From positions 1,302,001-1,366,000 of the forward strand of contig OZ255703.1 in assembly GCA_965277055.1 (NCBI GenBank): a DNA stretch of 64,000 bases. Direction: 5' to 3'. Origin of the DNA: CBDCHC01 sp965277055. GTDB lineage: Bacteria > Pseudomonadota > Gammaproteobacteria > PS1 > Pseudothioglobaceae. The notes under the pieces are model-generated. The model was not told the DNA's origin and made no database searches. It saw nothing but the letters and a program-made list of their open reading frames with translations. Positions 24,200 to 32,573 of this stretch are shown here, piece after piece. Each line of letters begins with the position of its first letter. The first letter of the stretch is position 1. Position numbers and translations under genes: made by a program.

Positions 24200-24451
24200 A
24201 TGGCACACAAAAAAGCAGGTGGTAGTACTAATAATGGTCGCGATAGTGTATCGAAACGATTAGGTGTTAAAAAATTTGGTGGTCAAAAAGTATTAGCAGG
24301 TAATATCTTAGTACGTCAACGTGGTACTAAATTTCATGCAGGTGAAAACGTAGGTCGTGGTAAAGACGATACCTTATTTGCTACCAGCGAAGGCACGGTA
24401 TTTTTTGAGACTAAGGGTAAATTTAATAGACAATATATTTCTATTAGATAA
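24200..24451 (+). CDS. rpmA: 50S ribosomal protein L27
   Basis: 83 residues: MAHKKAGGSTNNGRDS opens the protein, the flexible tail that reaches the peptidyl-transferase centre. QRGTKFHAGENVGRGKD follows. There is no N-terminal extension needing Prp cleavage. TTAGGAG lies upstream. It is followed by a strong terminator at 24468. Confidence 0.98.
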   Translation: MAHKKAGGSTNNGRDSVSKRLGVKKFGGQKVLAGNILVRQRGTKFHAGENVGRGKDDTLFATSEGTVFFETKGKFNRQYISIR

Positions 24452-24467
24452 TCTCTATGCACTCCCT

Positions 24468-24493
24468 AAAAGCACCCTAGTGGTGCTTTTTTT
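24468..24493 (+). terminator. Rho-independent terminator of rplU-rpmA
   Basis: A 9-bp stem AAAAGCACC / GGTGCTTTT with a CTAGT loop and an uninterrupted T run ends the operon 16 bases after rpmA. Confidence 0.93.
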
Positions 24494-24509
24494 ATACGCT
24501 CAAGAAAAA

Positions 24510-24538
24510 TTGACATGATATAGTGCATACTATATACT
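24510..24538 (+). promoter_or_regulatory. Sigma-70 promoter for the GH17 gene pair
   Basis: -35 TTGACA (24510-24515) and -10 TATACT (24533-24538) are 17 bases apart, just after the rpmA terminator and 28 bases before the GH17 ATG. The short leader shows no riboswitch. Confidence 0.8.
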
Positions 24539-24566
24539 GCTATATATCAGTTTATGTAAAAAAATT

Positions 24567-25526
24567 ATGTCAAAAGGATATAAGGAGTATTTTTTATCGA
24601 TTTCTAAGACTAATCTAAATACTCAATATAAGCAAAGATTTTCCACTCCAAAAGAAGATAGATTATCATTAAGTGATATCTTTACTGAACTTTCTCATAT
24701 AGAAAAAGTTACTTTTTTTAAGGAAATTTTAGAAAATAAAATTCACGGGTTAGCTTTCAGTCCATATCTAGATAATCAAGAGCCGACCATGGAAATATCC
24801 CTTCAACAGATACAAGAGCGAATGTCAATTATTGCCCCTTATGCGCAGTGGATTAGAACGTTTTCGTGCACTGGAGGCAATCAACACAGCCCAAGTGTAG
24901 CAAAACATATGGGACTCAATACTCTTGTTGGTGTAGATATAGGTAAAGATAAGAAAAAAAATCAAGAAGAAATAGATAATGCTATTGAAATTGCTAGACA
25001 AGGTAATGCTGACATTCTTTCAATTGGTAACGAAGTACTTTTAAGAGGGGATATTTCTGTGACTGAATTAGAGGAATACCTTATTCAAGTTAAAACGGCA
25101 TTGCCCAATCAAGTTGTGAGCTATGTAGATGCGTATTTTTTATTTGAAAAATATCCTGAAATTACCGAATTATGCGATGTGCTGCTCATTAATTGTTATC
25201 CATTTTGGGAAAGCACTCCTTTTGAGAGTGCCGTAGCACATGTGTCACAGATGTACTACAATACTATTAGTATTGCCAAGGGTAAAAAGGTTATTATTAG
25301 TGAAACTGGATGGCCGAGCCAAGGTACGCCATTTGGCGCAGCTACTCCTGGTGAAGACTCTGCTTTAAATTACTTTATTAGTATATATAAATGGGCTGAG
25401 CAACACAATATCGAAGTCTTTTATTTTTCATCTTTTGATGAAAAGTGGAAACAAGGAGATGAGGGAGATGTCGGTGCTCATTGGGGACTATGGGATGCAA
25501 ATGGAGTTTTAAAATATCATAATTAG
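24567..25526 (+). CDS. Glycoside hydrolase family 17 protein, copy 1 (no signal peptide)
   Basis: 319 residues in a (beta/alpha)8 fold of the GH17 type. The acid/base Glu is in LSIGNEVLLRGD (about E156) and the nucleophile Glu in VIISETGWPSQG (about E246). IRTFSCTGG and VLLINCYPFWE are further family segments. GH17 enzymes cleave or rebuild beta-1,3-glucans. There is no signal peptide or membrane anchor, so it should act in the cytoplasm, unusual for a glucanase. It is followed 17 bases later by a second GH17 gene and has its own promoter. The substrate is unknown; it may be an internal glucan or oligosaccharides taken up from algae. Confidence 0.85.
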   Translation: MSKGYKEYFLSISKTNLNTQYKQRFSTPKEDRLSLSDIFTELSHIEKVTFFKEILENKIHGLAFSPYLDNQEPTMEISLQQIQERMSIIAPYAQWIRTFSCTGGNQHSPSVAKHMGLNTLVGVDIGKDKKKNQEEIDNAIEIARQGNADILSIGNEVLLRGDISVTELEEYLIQVKTALPNQVVSYVDAYFLFEKYPEITELCDVLLINCYPFWESTPFESAVAHVSQMYYNTISIAKGKKVIISETGWPSQGTPFGAATPGEDSALNYFISIYKWAEQHNIEVFYFSSFDEKWKQGDEGDVGAHWGLWDANGVLKYHN

Positions 25527-25543
25527 AATATATTGGAGAAAAA

Positions 25544-26482
25544 ATGAATGCACTTAGCCATCTAGAAATACCTTATGAAAGTTCTATTTGTTATTCTGGA
25601 TATCGCAAGAATCAGTCACCTATACATGGCACATATCCGACGTATAGTCAAATCTATGAAGATTTACAAATACTAGAAGGCGAATGGAAATACTTACGTA
25701 TTTACGATTGTAGTACGCACGCAGACTTAGTGCTTGATGTTATCCGTAAAGAGAAACTGAATTTTAAAGTCATGCTTGGAGCTGATGTTGCTGCTGAAGA
25801 GTCTAATCCTAATTGTCCTTGGGATGCTACATATCCTACAGAGGTACTTGTACAAAATAGAAAACTAAATGACGCTCAAATTGAGCGCCAAATTTTACTT
25901 GCTAATAAGTATGAGGATATTGTTTTTGCAGTGTCAATAGGTAATGAATGTACAGTTGATTGGAGTGATCACCTTGTAACTGTTGAACGGCTTATTAGTT
26001 TTGCAAGAATTTTAAGACAGCATATTATTCAACCTATTACATTTTGCGAAAATTATGTCCCATGGGTGAATAAATTAACGCCATTGGTTGAGGAATTGGA
26101 TTTTATTTCTATACATACTTACCCTGTGTGGGAGTATCAATCTGTAGAAAGCGCACTAGAGTACACTAAACAAAATTATTATAGTGTTGCTGATTTTTAC
26201 CCAAATATGCCTGTCATTATTACTGAGGCAGGCTGGACTACCCATTCCAATGGCAGAGGTATAGAGCCTTGGAATGCATCAGAGTTGTTTCAGAAAGAAT
26301 ATTGTACCCAATTGCTAAACTGGAGTAATGAAGCAGGTATTTTGACATTTTTATTTGAAGCCTTTGATGAACCTTGGAAAGGATCTGATGATGAGTGGGA
26401 GCCAGAAAAACATTGGGGTATTTATACTGTAGAACGGACACCTAAATTATTTGCAAATAACACAATAAGTTTATCTGTGTAA
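25544..26482 (+). CDS. Glycoside hydrolase family 17 protein, copy 2 (no signal peptide)
   Basis: 312 residues, diverged from copy 1. The opening ICYSGYRKNQSP and LEGEWKYLRIYDCS are typical of the bacterial GH17 subgroup. The acid/base is in VSIGNECTVDW (about E135), the nucleophile in VIITEAGWTTHS (about E228), and LEFISIHTYPVWE-like sequence lies between. The C-terminal FEAFDEPWKGS mirrors FSSFDEKWKQG of copy 1, which supports common descent. No export signal is seen. GGAG precedes the ATG. The two could act in sequence on one glucan or form a complex, which is inference only. Confidence 0.85.
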   Translation: MNALSHLEIPYESSICYSGYRKNQSPIHGTYPTYSQIYEDLQILEGEWKYLRIYDCSTHADLVLDVIRKEKLNFKVMLGADVAAEESNPNCPWDATYPTEVLVQNRKLNDAQIERQILLANKYEDIVFAVSIGNECTVDWSDHLVTVERLISFARILRQHIIQPITFCENYVPWVNKLTPLVEELDFISIHTYPVWEYQSVESALEYTKQNYYSVADFYPNMPVIITEAGWTTHSNGRGIEPWNASELFQKEYCTQLLNWSNEAGILTFLFEAFDEPWKGSDDEWEPEKHWGIYTVERTPKLFANNTISLSV

Positions 26483-26568
26483 AGACACAAAATCTTTTAG
26501 TAGATATGGTCAGTTATTAGTTTGGCAAATTACATATGATAAAATAAAAATATTTTATCAGCACCACT

Positions 26569-27489
26569 ATGCATACAGCATTTTTATTTCCGGGCCAGGG
26601 CTCTCAGTCAGTCGGTATGATGAGCGAGTTTTATTCGCAGTTTTCTCTTACACACGCTCTAGTTGAAGAGGCAAATGACACTTTGGGGTATAACCTCTGG
26701 GATATCATCACCCAAGATGAAACCAAGCTTAATAAAACAATCTATACTCAGCCAGCGATGCTGTTGGCAAATATTATGACTCTTAGAGTCATCCAAACTG
26801 AAACTGATATTACTGCCCAAGTGGTTGCGGGGCATAGTCTCGGTGAATTAGCAGCCCTGGTAGCAGCAGAGGTAGTGAGCTTTGCTGAGACAGTGAAACT
26901 TGTACACACACGCGCTACCCTTATGCAAGACTGCGTACCAGAGGGTGTAGGGAGCATGGCAGCAATTTTAGGATTAGATGACTATGTTGTGACTGATGTG
27001 TGTGGTGAATTATCTACTGATACTGATGTGGTAGAAGCCGTGAATTTTAATGCCTCAGGGCAAGTAGTAATTGCAGGACATACCGCCCAGGTAGCGAAAG
27101 CGTGTGAGGTACTAAAAGAAAAGGGGGCAAAACGCGCACTGGTACTGCCCGTATCTATCCCATCGCACTCAAGACTGATGAAGCCTGCGGGTGAAGAGTT
27201 TTTATCATATATGAGTGATATATCATTTAACACACCGAGTGTGCCACTCTTACACAACATAGATGGCTTAAGCACCACAGATAGTGAGGCACTCAAAGCT
27301 AATCTTGCAAAGCAACTCTATACCCCAGTACAGTGGGTACAAACAATTACCAACATGAGTAACGATGGCATTACTCAGTATATTGAAGTAGGACCGGGTA
27401 AAGTACTGACGGGACTCAATAAACGCATACATAAAGAGTTGCAAACCATAGCAGTATATGACACTGCTACTTTAGCAACATTACAATAG
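26569..27489 (+). CDS. fabD: Malonyl-CoA:ACP transacylase
   Basis: 306 residues. FLFPGQGSQSVGM opens the fold; the catalytic Ser is in AGHSLGE (about S92). QPAMLLAN, the Arg segment following VHTRATLMQ, and IPSHSRLM (catalytic His) complete the site. It loads malonyl groups on ACP for fatty-acid synthesis. It is followed by fabG ten bases later; fabH and acpP are not in the window, so the fab cluster is partial here. Confidence 0.96.
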   Translation: MHTAFLFPGQGSQSVGMMSEFYSQFSLTHALVEEANDTLGYNLWDIITQDETKLNKTIYTQPAMLLANIMTLRVIQTETDITAQVVAGHSLGELAALVAAEVVSFAETVKLVHTRATLMQDCVPEGVGSMAAILGLDDYVVTDVCGELSTDTDVVEAVNFNASGQVVIAGHTAQVAKACEVLKEKGAKRALVLPVSIPSHSRLMKPAGEEFLSYMSDISFNTPSVPLLHNIDGLSTTDSEALKANLAKQLYTPVQWVQTITNMSNDGITQYIEVGPGKVLTGLNKRIHKELQTIAVYDTATLATLQ

Positions 27490-27498
27490 GAGAAGAAT

Positions 27499-28227
27499 AT
27501 GCTAGATGGAAAAATTGCCCTTATTACTGGTGCATCTCGTGGAATTGGCGAGGCTATATTAATCACACTTGGTAAGTCTGGGGCTACTGTGATCGGCACA
27601 GCAACCAGTGAAACAGGCGCAACTGCCATTGCAGAAAACTTGAAAGCACATGGCATTAAGGGCAGAGGTATGGTACTTAATGTTACTGATGATGAAAGCA
27701 TCGCAAAGGTTATGCAAGAAGTTGGGGCAGTAGATATCTTAGTAAATAATGCAGGAATCACTCGCGATAACCTCCTCATGCGTATGAGTGATGAAGAATG
27801 GGATGATGTGATTCACACCAACCTACGTAGTGTGTACAAAATGAGTAAGGCAGTACTACGTGGTATGATGAAAAAAAAAGCAGGGCGCATCATCTCTGTA
27901 GCATCGGTAGTAGGTGCTATGGGTAACGCAGGGCAAACCAACTATAGTGCTACTAAAGCAGGGATTATGGGCTTTACCAAATCACTCGCTCGTGAAGTAG
28001 GCTCACGCGGAATTACCGTAAATGCTATCGCCCCAGGATTTATCCAAACAGCAATGACCGACGCACTCAGCGACGAACACAAAGAAAAACTCGCCAGTCA
28101 AATCCCTATGGGCACACTCGGTACTCCGCAGCATATTGCAGATGGTGTGTTGTTTTTGGCAGGGGAGAGCGGGGCGTATATTACTGCGCAAACGTTACAC
28201 ATTAACGGTGGTATGTACACCGTTTAA
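27499..28227 (+). CDS. fabG: 3-oxoacyl-ACP reductase
   Basis: 242 residues, SDR fold. The NADPH motif is TGASRGIGEAI, NNAG is the core, and the catalytic set is Ser in SVASVVG, YSATKAG (Tyr, Lys). The C-terminal LHINGGMYTV is the FabG hallmark. It reduces beta-ketoacyl-ACP. AGGAGA lies before the ATG. Two diverged copies of the 125-bp repeat begin a few bases after its stop codon, and no terminator-like T run was found between. Confidence 0.96.
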   Translation: MLDGKIALITGASRGIGEAILITLGKSGATVIGTATSETGATAIAENLKAHGIKGRGMVLNVTDDESIAKVMQEVGAVDILVNNAGITRDNLLMRMSDEEWDDVIHTNLRSVYKMSKAVLRGMMKKKAGRIISVASVVGAMGNAGQTNYSATKAGIMGFTKSLAREVGSRGITVNAIAPGFIQTAMTDALSDEHKEKLASQIPMGTLGTPQHIADGVLFLAGESGAYITAQTLHINGGMYTV

Positions 28228-28233
28228 ACTTTT

Positions 28234-28485
28234 AAGCTGCGTCTTTTGAGTTTCTACTGTGTTGTGTTTCAAAAAAATACTAGGTCACATACTATTTGTA
28301 TGCTCAATCGTATTTTTCTCACACGCCTTGTAGAACTCTCAAAATACTTGTTTAAATTTTTTAACGGCGTCTTTTATCCATATGCTGTGTTGCACTGCAT
28401 AATATACTCGCTCATTTACGAGTTGTAAATTTCCCTCATACATTATTTGTGCGCCTTGCCTATGAATAAAATACTTGTTTAAATC
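28234..28485 (+). repeat. Second locus of the ~125-bp repeat, two diverged copies in tandem
   Basis: The first copy (about 28234-28357) keeps GCGTCTTTT, TTTCTACTGTGTTGTGTTTC, a CATAC/GTATG hairpin, CACACGCCTTGTAGAACTC and AAAATACTTGTTTAAA. The second (about 28361-28485) keeps GGCGTCTTTT, TGTGTTGCACTGCATAAT, a different central stem (ACTCG/CGAGT), GCGCCTTGCC and the same AAAATACTTGTTTAAA end. Nothing else was found in 28228-28549. Confidence 0.85.
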
Positions 28486-28549
28486 AATGGTCCAACGGTT
28501 GGTTTATTGTATAATCATGGCATTAATAAGTAGTTAGTTGCAAATAAAC

Positions 28550-29143
28550 ATGGATAATCTTTCTGCAATTGAAACAACCAGAAAATCTGGTGACGAGCCT
28601 TTTGAATTTAATGGCTCATCATTACCAATAAACTTATTATCGTTTTGGCAGTGGTCATCTTCCGATATTGTCGGAAATGCTATGAGGGGCATCTTAGCTG
28701 AATACATTGTAGCATCATGTGTCGGCGTAAATTCAGGTATAAGAACAGAATGGGATGCTTTTGATATAGAAACTTCTGAAGGCATTAAGGTAGAAGTAAA
28801 ATCTGGTGCATACATTCAAAGTTGGGAGCAGAAGAAGTACTCAACCATTCAATTCAGCATTCGTCCAACTCAAGGATGGGATTCTAAAACAAACGAACTA
28901 TCTAGCGAAGTTCGTAGGCAGGCTGATGTTTATGTGTTTTGTCTTTTAAAACATAAAGATCAATTCAGCATCAATCCACTAAATTTAGGTCAATGGATAT
29001 TCTATGTTTTGCCTACAAACACACTAAACCAGTTTGTTGGAGTGCAGAAAACCATTACATTAAATAGTTTGAAGAACTTAAATCCAAGCAAGGTTAATTA
29101 TGGAGAACTACATACTTCAATCAAAGCAGCGGCTAACAAGTAG
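28550..29143 (+). CDS. Stand-alone PD-(D/E)XK-type nuclease-like protein
   Basis: 197 residues from MDNLSAIE; an in-frame ATG four codons earlier is also possible. The order of motifs fits the PD-(D/E)XK nuclease core: RGILAEYIVA (helix Glu), WDAFDIETSEG (Asp), KVEVKSGAY (E-x-K), then a Q/D helix region (RRQADVYVFCLL). No DNA-recognition domain or methyltransferase partner lies beside it. Function is unknown; possible roles are a solitary restriction-like or repair nuclease. It lies between the repeat locus and apbE, so it may be a recent insertion. Confidence 0.6.
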   Translation: MDNLSAIETTRKSGDEPFEFNGSSLPINLLSFWQWSSSDIVGNAMRGILAEYIVASCVGVNSGIRTEWDAFDIETSEGIKVEVKSGAYIQSWEQKKYSTIQFSIRPTQGWDSKTNELSSEVRRQADVYVFCLLKHKDQFSINPLNLGQWIFYVLPTNTLNQFVGVQKTITLNSLKNLNPSKVNYGELHTSIKAAANK

Positions 29144-29209
29144 CCCTAGCAGTAGGCTAAAGCTATCACTGAGCTAAGTATTAATCACCTCTCAGCTATT
29201 AAGCACAAA

Positions 29210-30133
29210 TTGAAAATAGCTCTACCAAAATTACTTACCACCTTATTCTTAGTATACAGCCTCACCAGTTGCTCAGAGCCTTATACTATCTCAGGCAGTA
29301 CCATGGGTACGACTTATAGCATTACTTCTGATATTGCAATCACCCAGACTGAGATTGATGCGGAGCTGCAAGCAGTAAATGCACTCTTTTCTAATTGGCA
29401 AGCGGATAGTGAGGTAAATACAGTAAATGCTCTCGCCCTAAACACTCCGCTCACTATTTCCCCAGAGTTTGGCGAGTTACTTACGCTCTCACAGGATATA
29501 CATACCCAAACTTCAGGGTACTTTGATGTGACTATGGGTAGTGTGATTGATGCATGGGGGTTTGGGGCGATACAGGTTACGGGTAAACCTACTGATAAGC
29601 AGATTAGTGAGCTACTGAGTCATGCAGGGCATCAGCATATTACTCTTGAGGGAAACACCTTAATCAAAGCAAAAAACACTCAGCTCAATTTCTCAGCAAT
29701 AGCTAAGGGTTATGGGGTAGATGCTATAGCAGATTTATTGATAGAAAAAGGTAGTACCGACTTTGTGGTTGAAATAGGTGGTGAGGTGCGTGTAGGTGGC
29801 ACGAAGCGTATTGGTATTGAGCGAATAGACCACCCGCCATACCCGATAATGCTTACTAATGAAGCCATCGCCACCAGCGGGGACTACCGTAATGTACGTG
29901 AGTTTGGTACTGCATCGTTTATGCATATTCTTGACCCATTCACGGGTAAGCCCTCTGTGAGTAACTTAATGAGTGTCAGCGTGATTCATGCGAGTGCTAC
30001 TATGGCTGATGCGTATGCAACTGCATTACTTGCTATGGGAAGGGAAAAAGCAGTGGTGTTTATCCAGAAAAATAACCTAAAATCAATCCTTATAGATACT
30101 ACCAATACCCTTACAACTTATCATATTGATTAA
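29210..30133 (+). CDS. apbE: FAD:protein FMN transferase, lipoprotein form
   Basis: 307 residues, TTG start. The lipoprotein signal ends LTSCSEP (Cys about 21). ApbE motifs follow: GSTMGTTYSI, TSGYFDVTMGSVIDAWGFG in two blocks, FSAIAKGYGVDAIADLL, EIGGEVRVGG, and SVIHASATMADAYATALLAMG (Mg/FAD site). It attaches FMN to threonine residues of periplasmic flavoproteins such as NqrB/C or RnfG. It overlaps the HIT gene by one base, and apbE-HIT-rarA-crcB read as a tight operon. Confidence 0.92.
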   Translation: MKIALPKLLTTLFLVYSLTSCSEPYTISGSTMGTTYSITSDIAITQTEIDAELQAVNALFSNWQADSEVNTVNALALNTPLTISPEFGELLTLSQDIHTQTSGYFDVTMGSVIDAWGFGAIQVTGKPTDKQISELLSHAGHQHITLEGNTLIKAKNTQLNFSAIAKGYGVDAIADLLIEKGSTDFVVEIGGEVRVGGTKRIGIERIDHPPYPIMLTNEAIATSGDYRNVREFGTASFMHILDPFTGKPSVSNLMSVSVIHASATMADAYATALLAMGREKAVVFIQKNNLKSILIDTTNTLTTYHID

Positions 30134-30498
30134 TGATTATTTGGCACAATGACCTCCTAAGAATAGAACCAGAGACTTCTGAAATACCGTGGGTGAAGGT
30201 ATTTGTAAATAGAGTAGTAAAAGAGCTCTCTGAGTGTACACGAGAAGAAAAAATAGCATTATTTGAGTGTATTGATATTACCGAGAAAGCCATGCTTGAG
30301 TACTATGCACCTACCAAAATCAATATCGCCTCATTTGGCAATATGCTCCCGCAGGTACATATTCACATTATGGCGCGGTTTGAGAGTGATAGCTACTTTC
30401 CTCACCCCATGTGGGGCGAGGTGCAGCGTGAGGCTACCTTAGAGTTACCTAGCGAAGAAGGGTTTAGAGCCTTACTCATTCAGAGGCTTGAGTCATGA
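30133..30498 (+). CDS. HIT-family protein
   Basis: 121 residues of the histidine-triad fold. The triad segment reads MLPQVHIHIMARFESD, close to the HxHxH pattern, with the last histidine replaced by Arg as in many bacterial HIT paralogs. FPHPMWGEV near the end is typical of this group. Nucleotide hydrolase or transferase activity is expected from the family, but the substrate is unknown. It overlaps apbE by one base and rarA by four. Confidence 0.8.
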   Translation: MIIWHNDLLRIEPETSEIPWVKVFVNRVVKELSECTREEKIALFECIDITEKAMLEYYAPTKINIASFGNMLPQVHIHIMARFESDSYFPHPMWGEVQREATLELPSEEGFRALLIQRLES

Positions 30499-31718
30499 TT
30501 CCACTTGCCGAGCAGTTACGCCCTCATACTTTAGATACATACATCGGGCAGAGCCATTTAGTCGGGCAAGGTGCGCCCTTACGGCTGATTATAGAGAGTG
30601 GGAATATTCCCTCTATGATTTTTTGGGGACCTTCGGGCACTGGCAAAACCACACTCGCTAGAATTATCGCAGAGCAGGCAAACACGCAGTGCATAGAGTT
30701 ATCTGCGGTAGATGCGAGCACTAAGGACATTAGAGAAATCATTAGTACCGCCAAGTTGCCACTTGCCCCCAGCCCGATTGTATTTATTGATGAAATTCAT
30801 CATTTTAATAAGTCGGTGCAAGATTTACTCCTACCCCATATTGAAAAGGGCACTATTATTCTCATTGGTGCGACTACCGAAAACCCTTCATTTAGTCTAA
30901 ATACTGCCTTATTATCTCGCTGTACGGTTTATACCTTTAAGGCATTCACCAGTGAGGAACTTGCTGCAGTGGTTCATGCTCATATAGAAGTCAGTACTGA
31001 AGTAGCAGCAAATATCATCCATCATGCTGGGGGAGATATGCGAAAGTTACTAAACACTATTGAATCTATTAAGGTTCACCAGCCAGATGATATTTCCAGC
31101 TTTTTAGGTAGTGTGATTCCACACTTTGATAATGGGGGAGATGTGTATTATAATCTGCTCTCAGCCCTGCATAAGTCAGTACGTGGTTCGCACCCTGATG
31201 CAGCACTCTATTATTACGCTCGGCTGATTAACCACGGAGCAGACCCAGTAATTATTACCAGAAGAGCACTCGCTATTGCCAGTGAAGATGTAGGCTTAGC
31301 AGACCCACAGGCGTTGAGTGTTACCCTTAGTGCATGGGATATTTATCATAGAGTAGGAAAAAAAGAAGGGCTCAGAGCCATTGCAGAAGCTTTAGTTTAT
31401 TTAGCCCTTGCCCCAAAGTCTAATGCACTCTACACTGCATTTAATACTGCACTAGCTGCTACCAAAGAAGATAGCTCCCCAGTACCACCACACTTATGTA
31501 ATGCTCCTACCACGCTGCTTAAATCCATGGGGATGGGCGAGGGGTATCAATATGCTCATAACTTCGAGGGTGGGGAAGAATATACGCAGCAGTATTTCCC
31601 TAAAGAAGTAGGCGAGCAAAGCTATTATGAACCTACTAATAGAGGGTTTGAGCAAGACTTGCAACATATTTTGCATAGGCTTCGTACTAACAGAGCACAT
31701 ACAGGAGAGCATTCATGA
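30495..31718 (+). CDS. rarA: Replication-associated recombination protein A (clamp-loader-like AAA+ ATPase)
   Basis: 407 residues. RPHTLDTYIGQSHLVG opens the protein; Walker A is GPSGTGKTTLA; Walker B is FIDEIHHF; sensor 1 is IGATTENPSFSLN, with the arginine finger in LLSRC. The C-terminal half has the MgsA/WRNIP1 domain (SALHKSVRGSHPDAALYYYARL). It acts at stalled replication forks with SSB. It overlaps both neighbours by four bases (ATGA junctions). Confidence 0.95.
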   Translation: MIPLAEQLRPHTLDTYIGQSHLVGQGAPLRLIIESGNIPSMIFWGPSGTGKTTLARIIAEQANTQCIELSAVDASTKDIREIISTAKLPLAPSPIVFIDEIHHFNKSVQDLLLPHIEKGTIILIGATTENPSFSLNTALLSRCTVYTFKAFTSEELAAVVHAHIEVSTEVAANIIHHAGGDMRKLLNTIESIKVHQPDDISSFLGSVIPHFDNGGDVYYNLLSALHKSVRGSHPDAALYYYARLINHGADPVIITRRALAIASEDVGLADPQALSVTLSAWDIYHRVGKKEGLRAIAEALVYLALAPKSNALYTAFNTALAATKEDSSPVPPHLCNAPTTLLKSMGMGEGYQYAHNFEGGEEYTQQYFPKEVGEQSYYEPTNRGFEQDLQHILHRLRTNRAHTGEHS

Positions 31719-32080
31719 TTATGAATATCGCATTAGTCGCTTTAGGTGGTACTTTAGGAACAGTGCTACGCTACTTATTAGTCAGTGGGTTTAACACTCA
31801 GTTTGCTTATGGCACACTCCTTGCCAATAGTCTCGGGTCATTACTTGCTGGGGTGTTTGTAGTGATGATTAGCCAAAGTGGGCTAAGTGAGGAATATAAG
31901 CTTGCATTACTCGTGGGACTATGTGGTTCACTCACAACATTATCAGCAATTTCACTAGATAGTGTGCAGTACTATATGAGTGGGGAGCATATTCTAGCAG
32001 TGACTTCACTACTGGCAAATATTATTTTGGCGTTAATATGTATCGTTTTAGGGATGATGATCGCTAAGGCGTATTACTGA
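31715..32080 (+). CDS. crcB: Fluoride channel CrcB/Fluc
   Basis: 121 residues with four membrane helices. GGTLGTVLRYLL, FAYGTLLANSLGSLLAG and the sodium/fluoride-site segment GLCGSLTTLSAIS are diagnostic. It exports fluoride as a dual-topology dimer. It overlaps rarA by four bases and ends seven bases into the fixH-like gene on the other strand. No fluoride riboswitch is visible, as the gene sits inside an operon. Confidence 0.93.
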   Translation: MIMNIALVALGGTLGTVLRYLLVSGFNTQFAYGTLLANSLGSLLAGVFVVMISQSGLSEEYKLALLVGLCGSLTTLSAISLDSVQYYMSGEHILAVTSLLANIILALICIVLGMMIAKAYY

Positions 32081-32571
32081 GCACTTGTTGCTTCGTTGAC
32101 TTCCTCATTAACATATAAGTTACGAAATTGATAGAGTGTTTTATCCTGATACACTGCCTTAACCACCAGTAGCCATTTCCCTTTACGTGGCAGGGCAGTA
32201 CTTAGTGTGCCACTGGTAAACTCGCTCGTGAAATCATACTCAGGCTCTAACTGGCGGTAGAAATTCGCAGTAATTTTTACATTATCAAGCACTACTTCAT
32301 TTTTAGTGAGATTAGCAGTGTAGGTATGCGTTCTAAATTGCTTTAAATATGATTCTTTATTAATATTGAGCTTGTAACCTTTGGCTTCTAATGCTTTGGT
32401 TGCTTCCAAGTGTTTTGGATATTGGGTACCAACATTATACGCATTAACATTCACCAGACCTGGGTGGGTATTTACGGCTAACATAATGCGGTAGAGTGTG
32501 CCCACTACTAATGCCAAAAATAAGATAAAGCCAATTAATATAATAGGATTTCTAAAAAAAGATTGTTTCAT
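32074..32571 (-). CDS. fixH: FixH-like protein
   Basis: 165 residues, one N-terminal membrane helix (about 9-30), then a periplasmic beta-rich domain ending GKWLLVVKAVYQDKTLYQF. It sits directly after ccoG/fixG (two bases between), the usual partner. FixGHIS proteins build the cbb3 cytochrome oxidase and its copper centre. FixI, FixS and the oxidase genes are not adjacent here. Confidence 0.75.
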   Translation of the reverse strand: MKQSFFRNPIILIGFILFLALVVGTLYRIMLAVNTHPGLVNVNAYNVGTQYPKHLEATKALEAKGYKLNINKESYLKQFRTHTYTANLTKNEVVLDNVKITANFYRQLEPEYDFTSEFTSGTLSTALPRKGKWLLVVKAVYQDKTLYQFRNLYVNEEVNEATSAQ

Positions 32572-32573
32572 AA

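Noticed and set aside
31600..31715. Fluoride riboswitch ahead of crcB
   Set aside because: crcB overlaps rarA by four bases, so the upstream sequence is coding; no aptamer pattern was seen.
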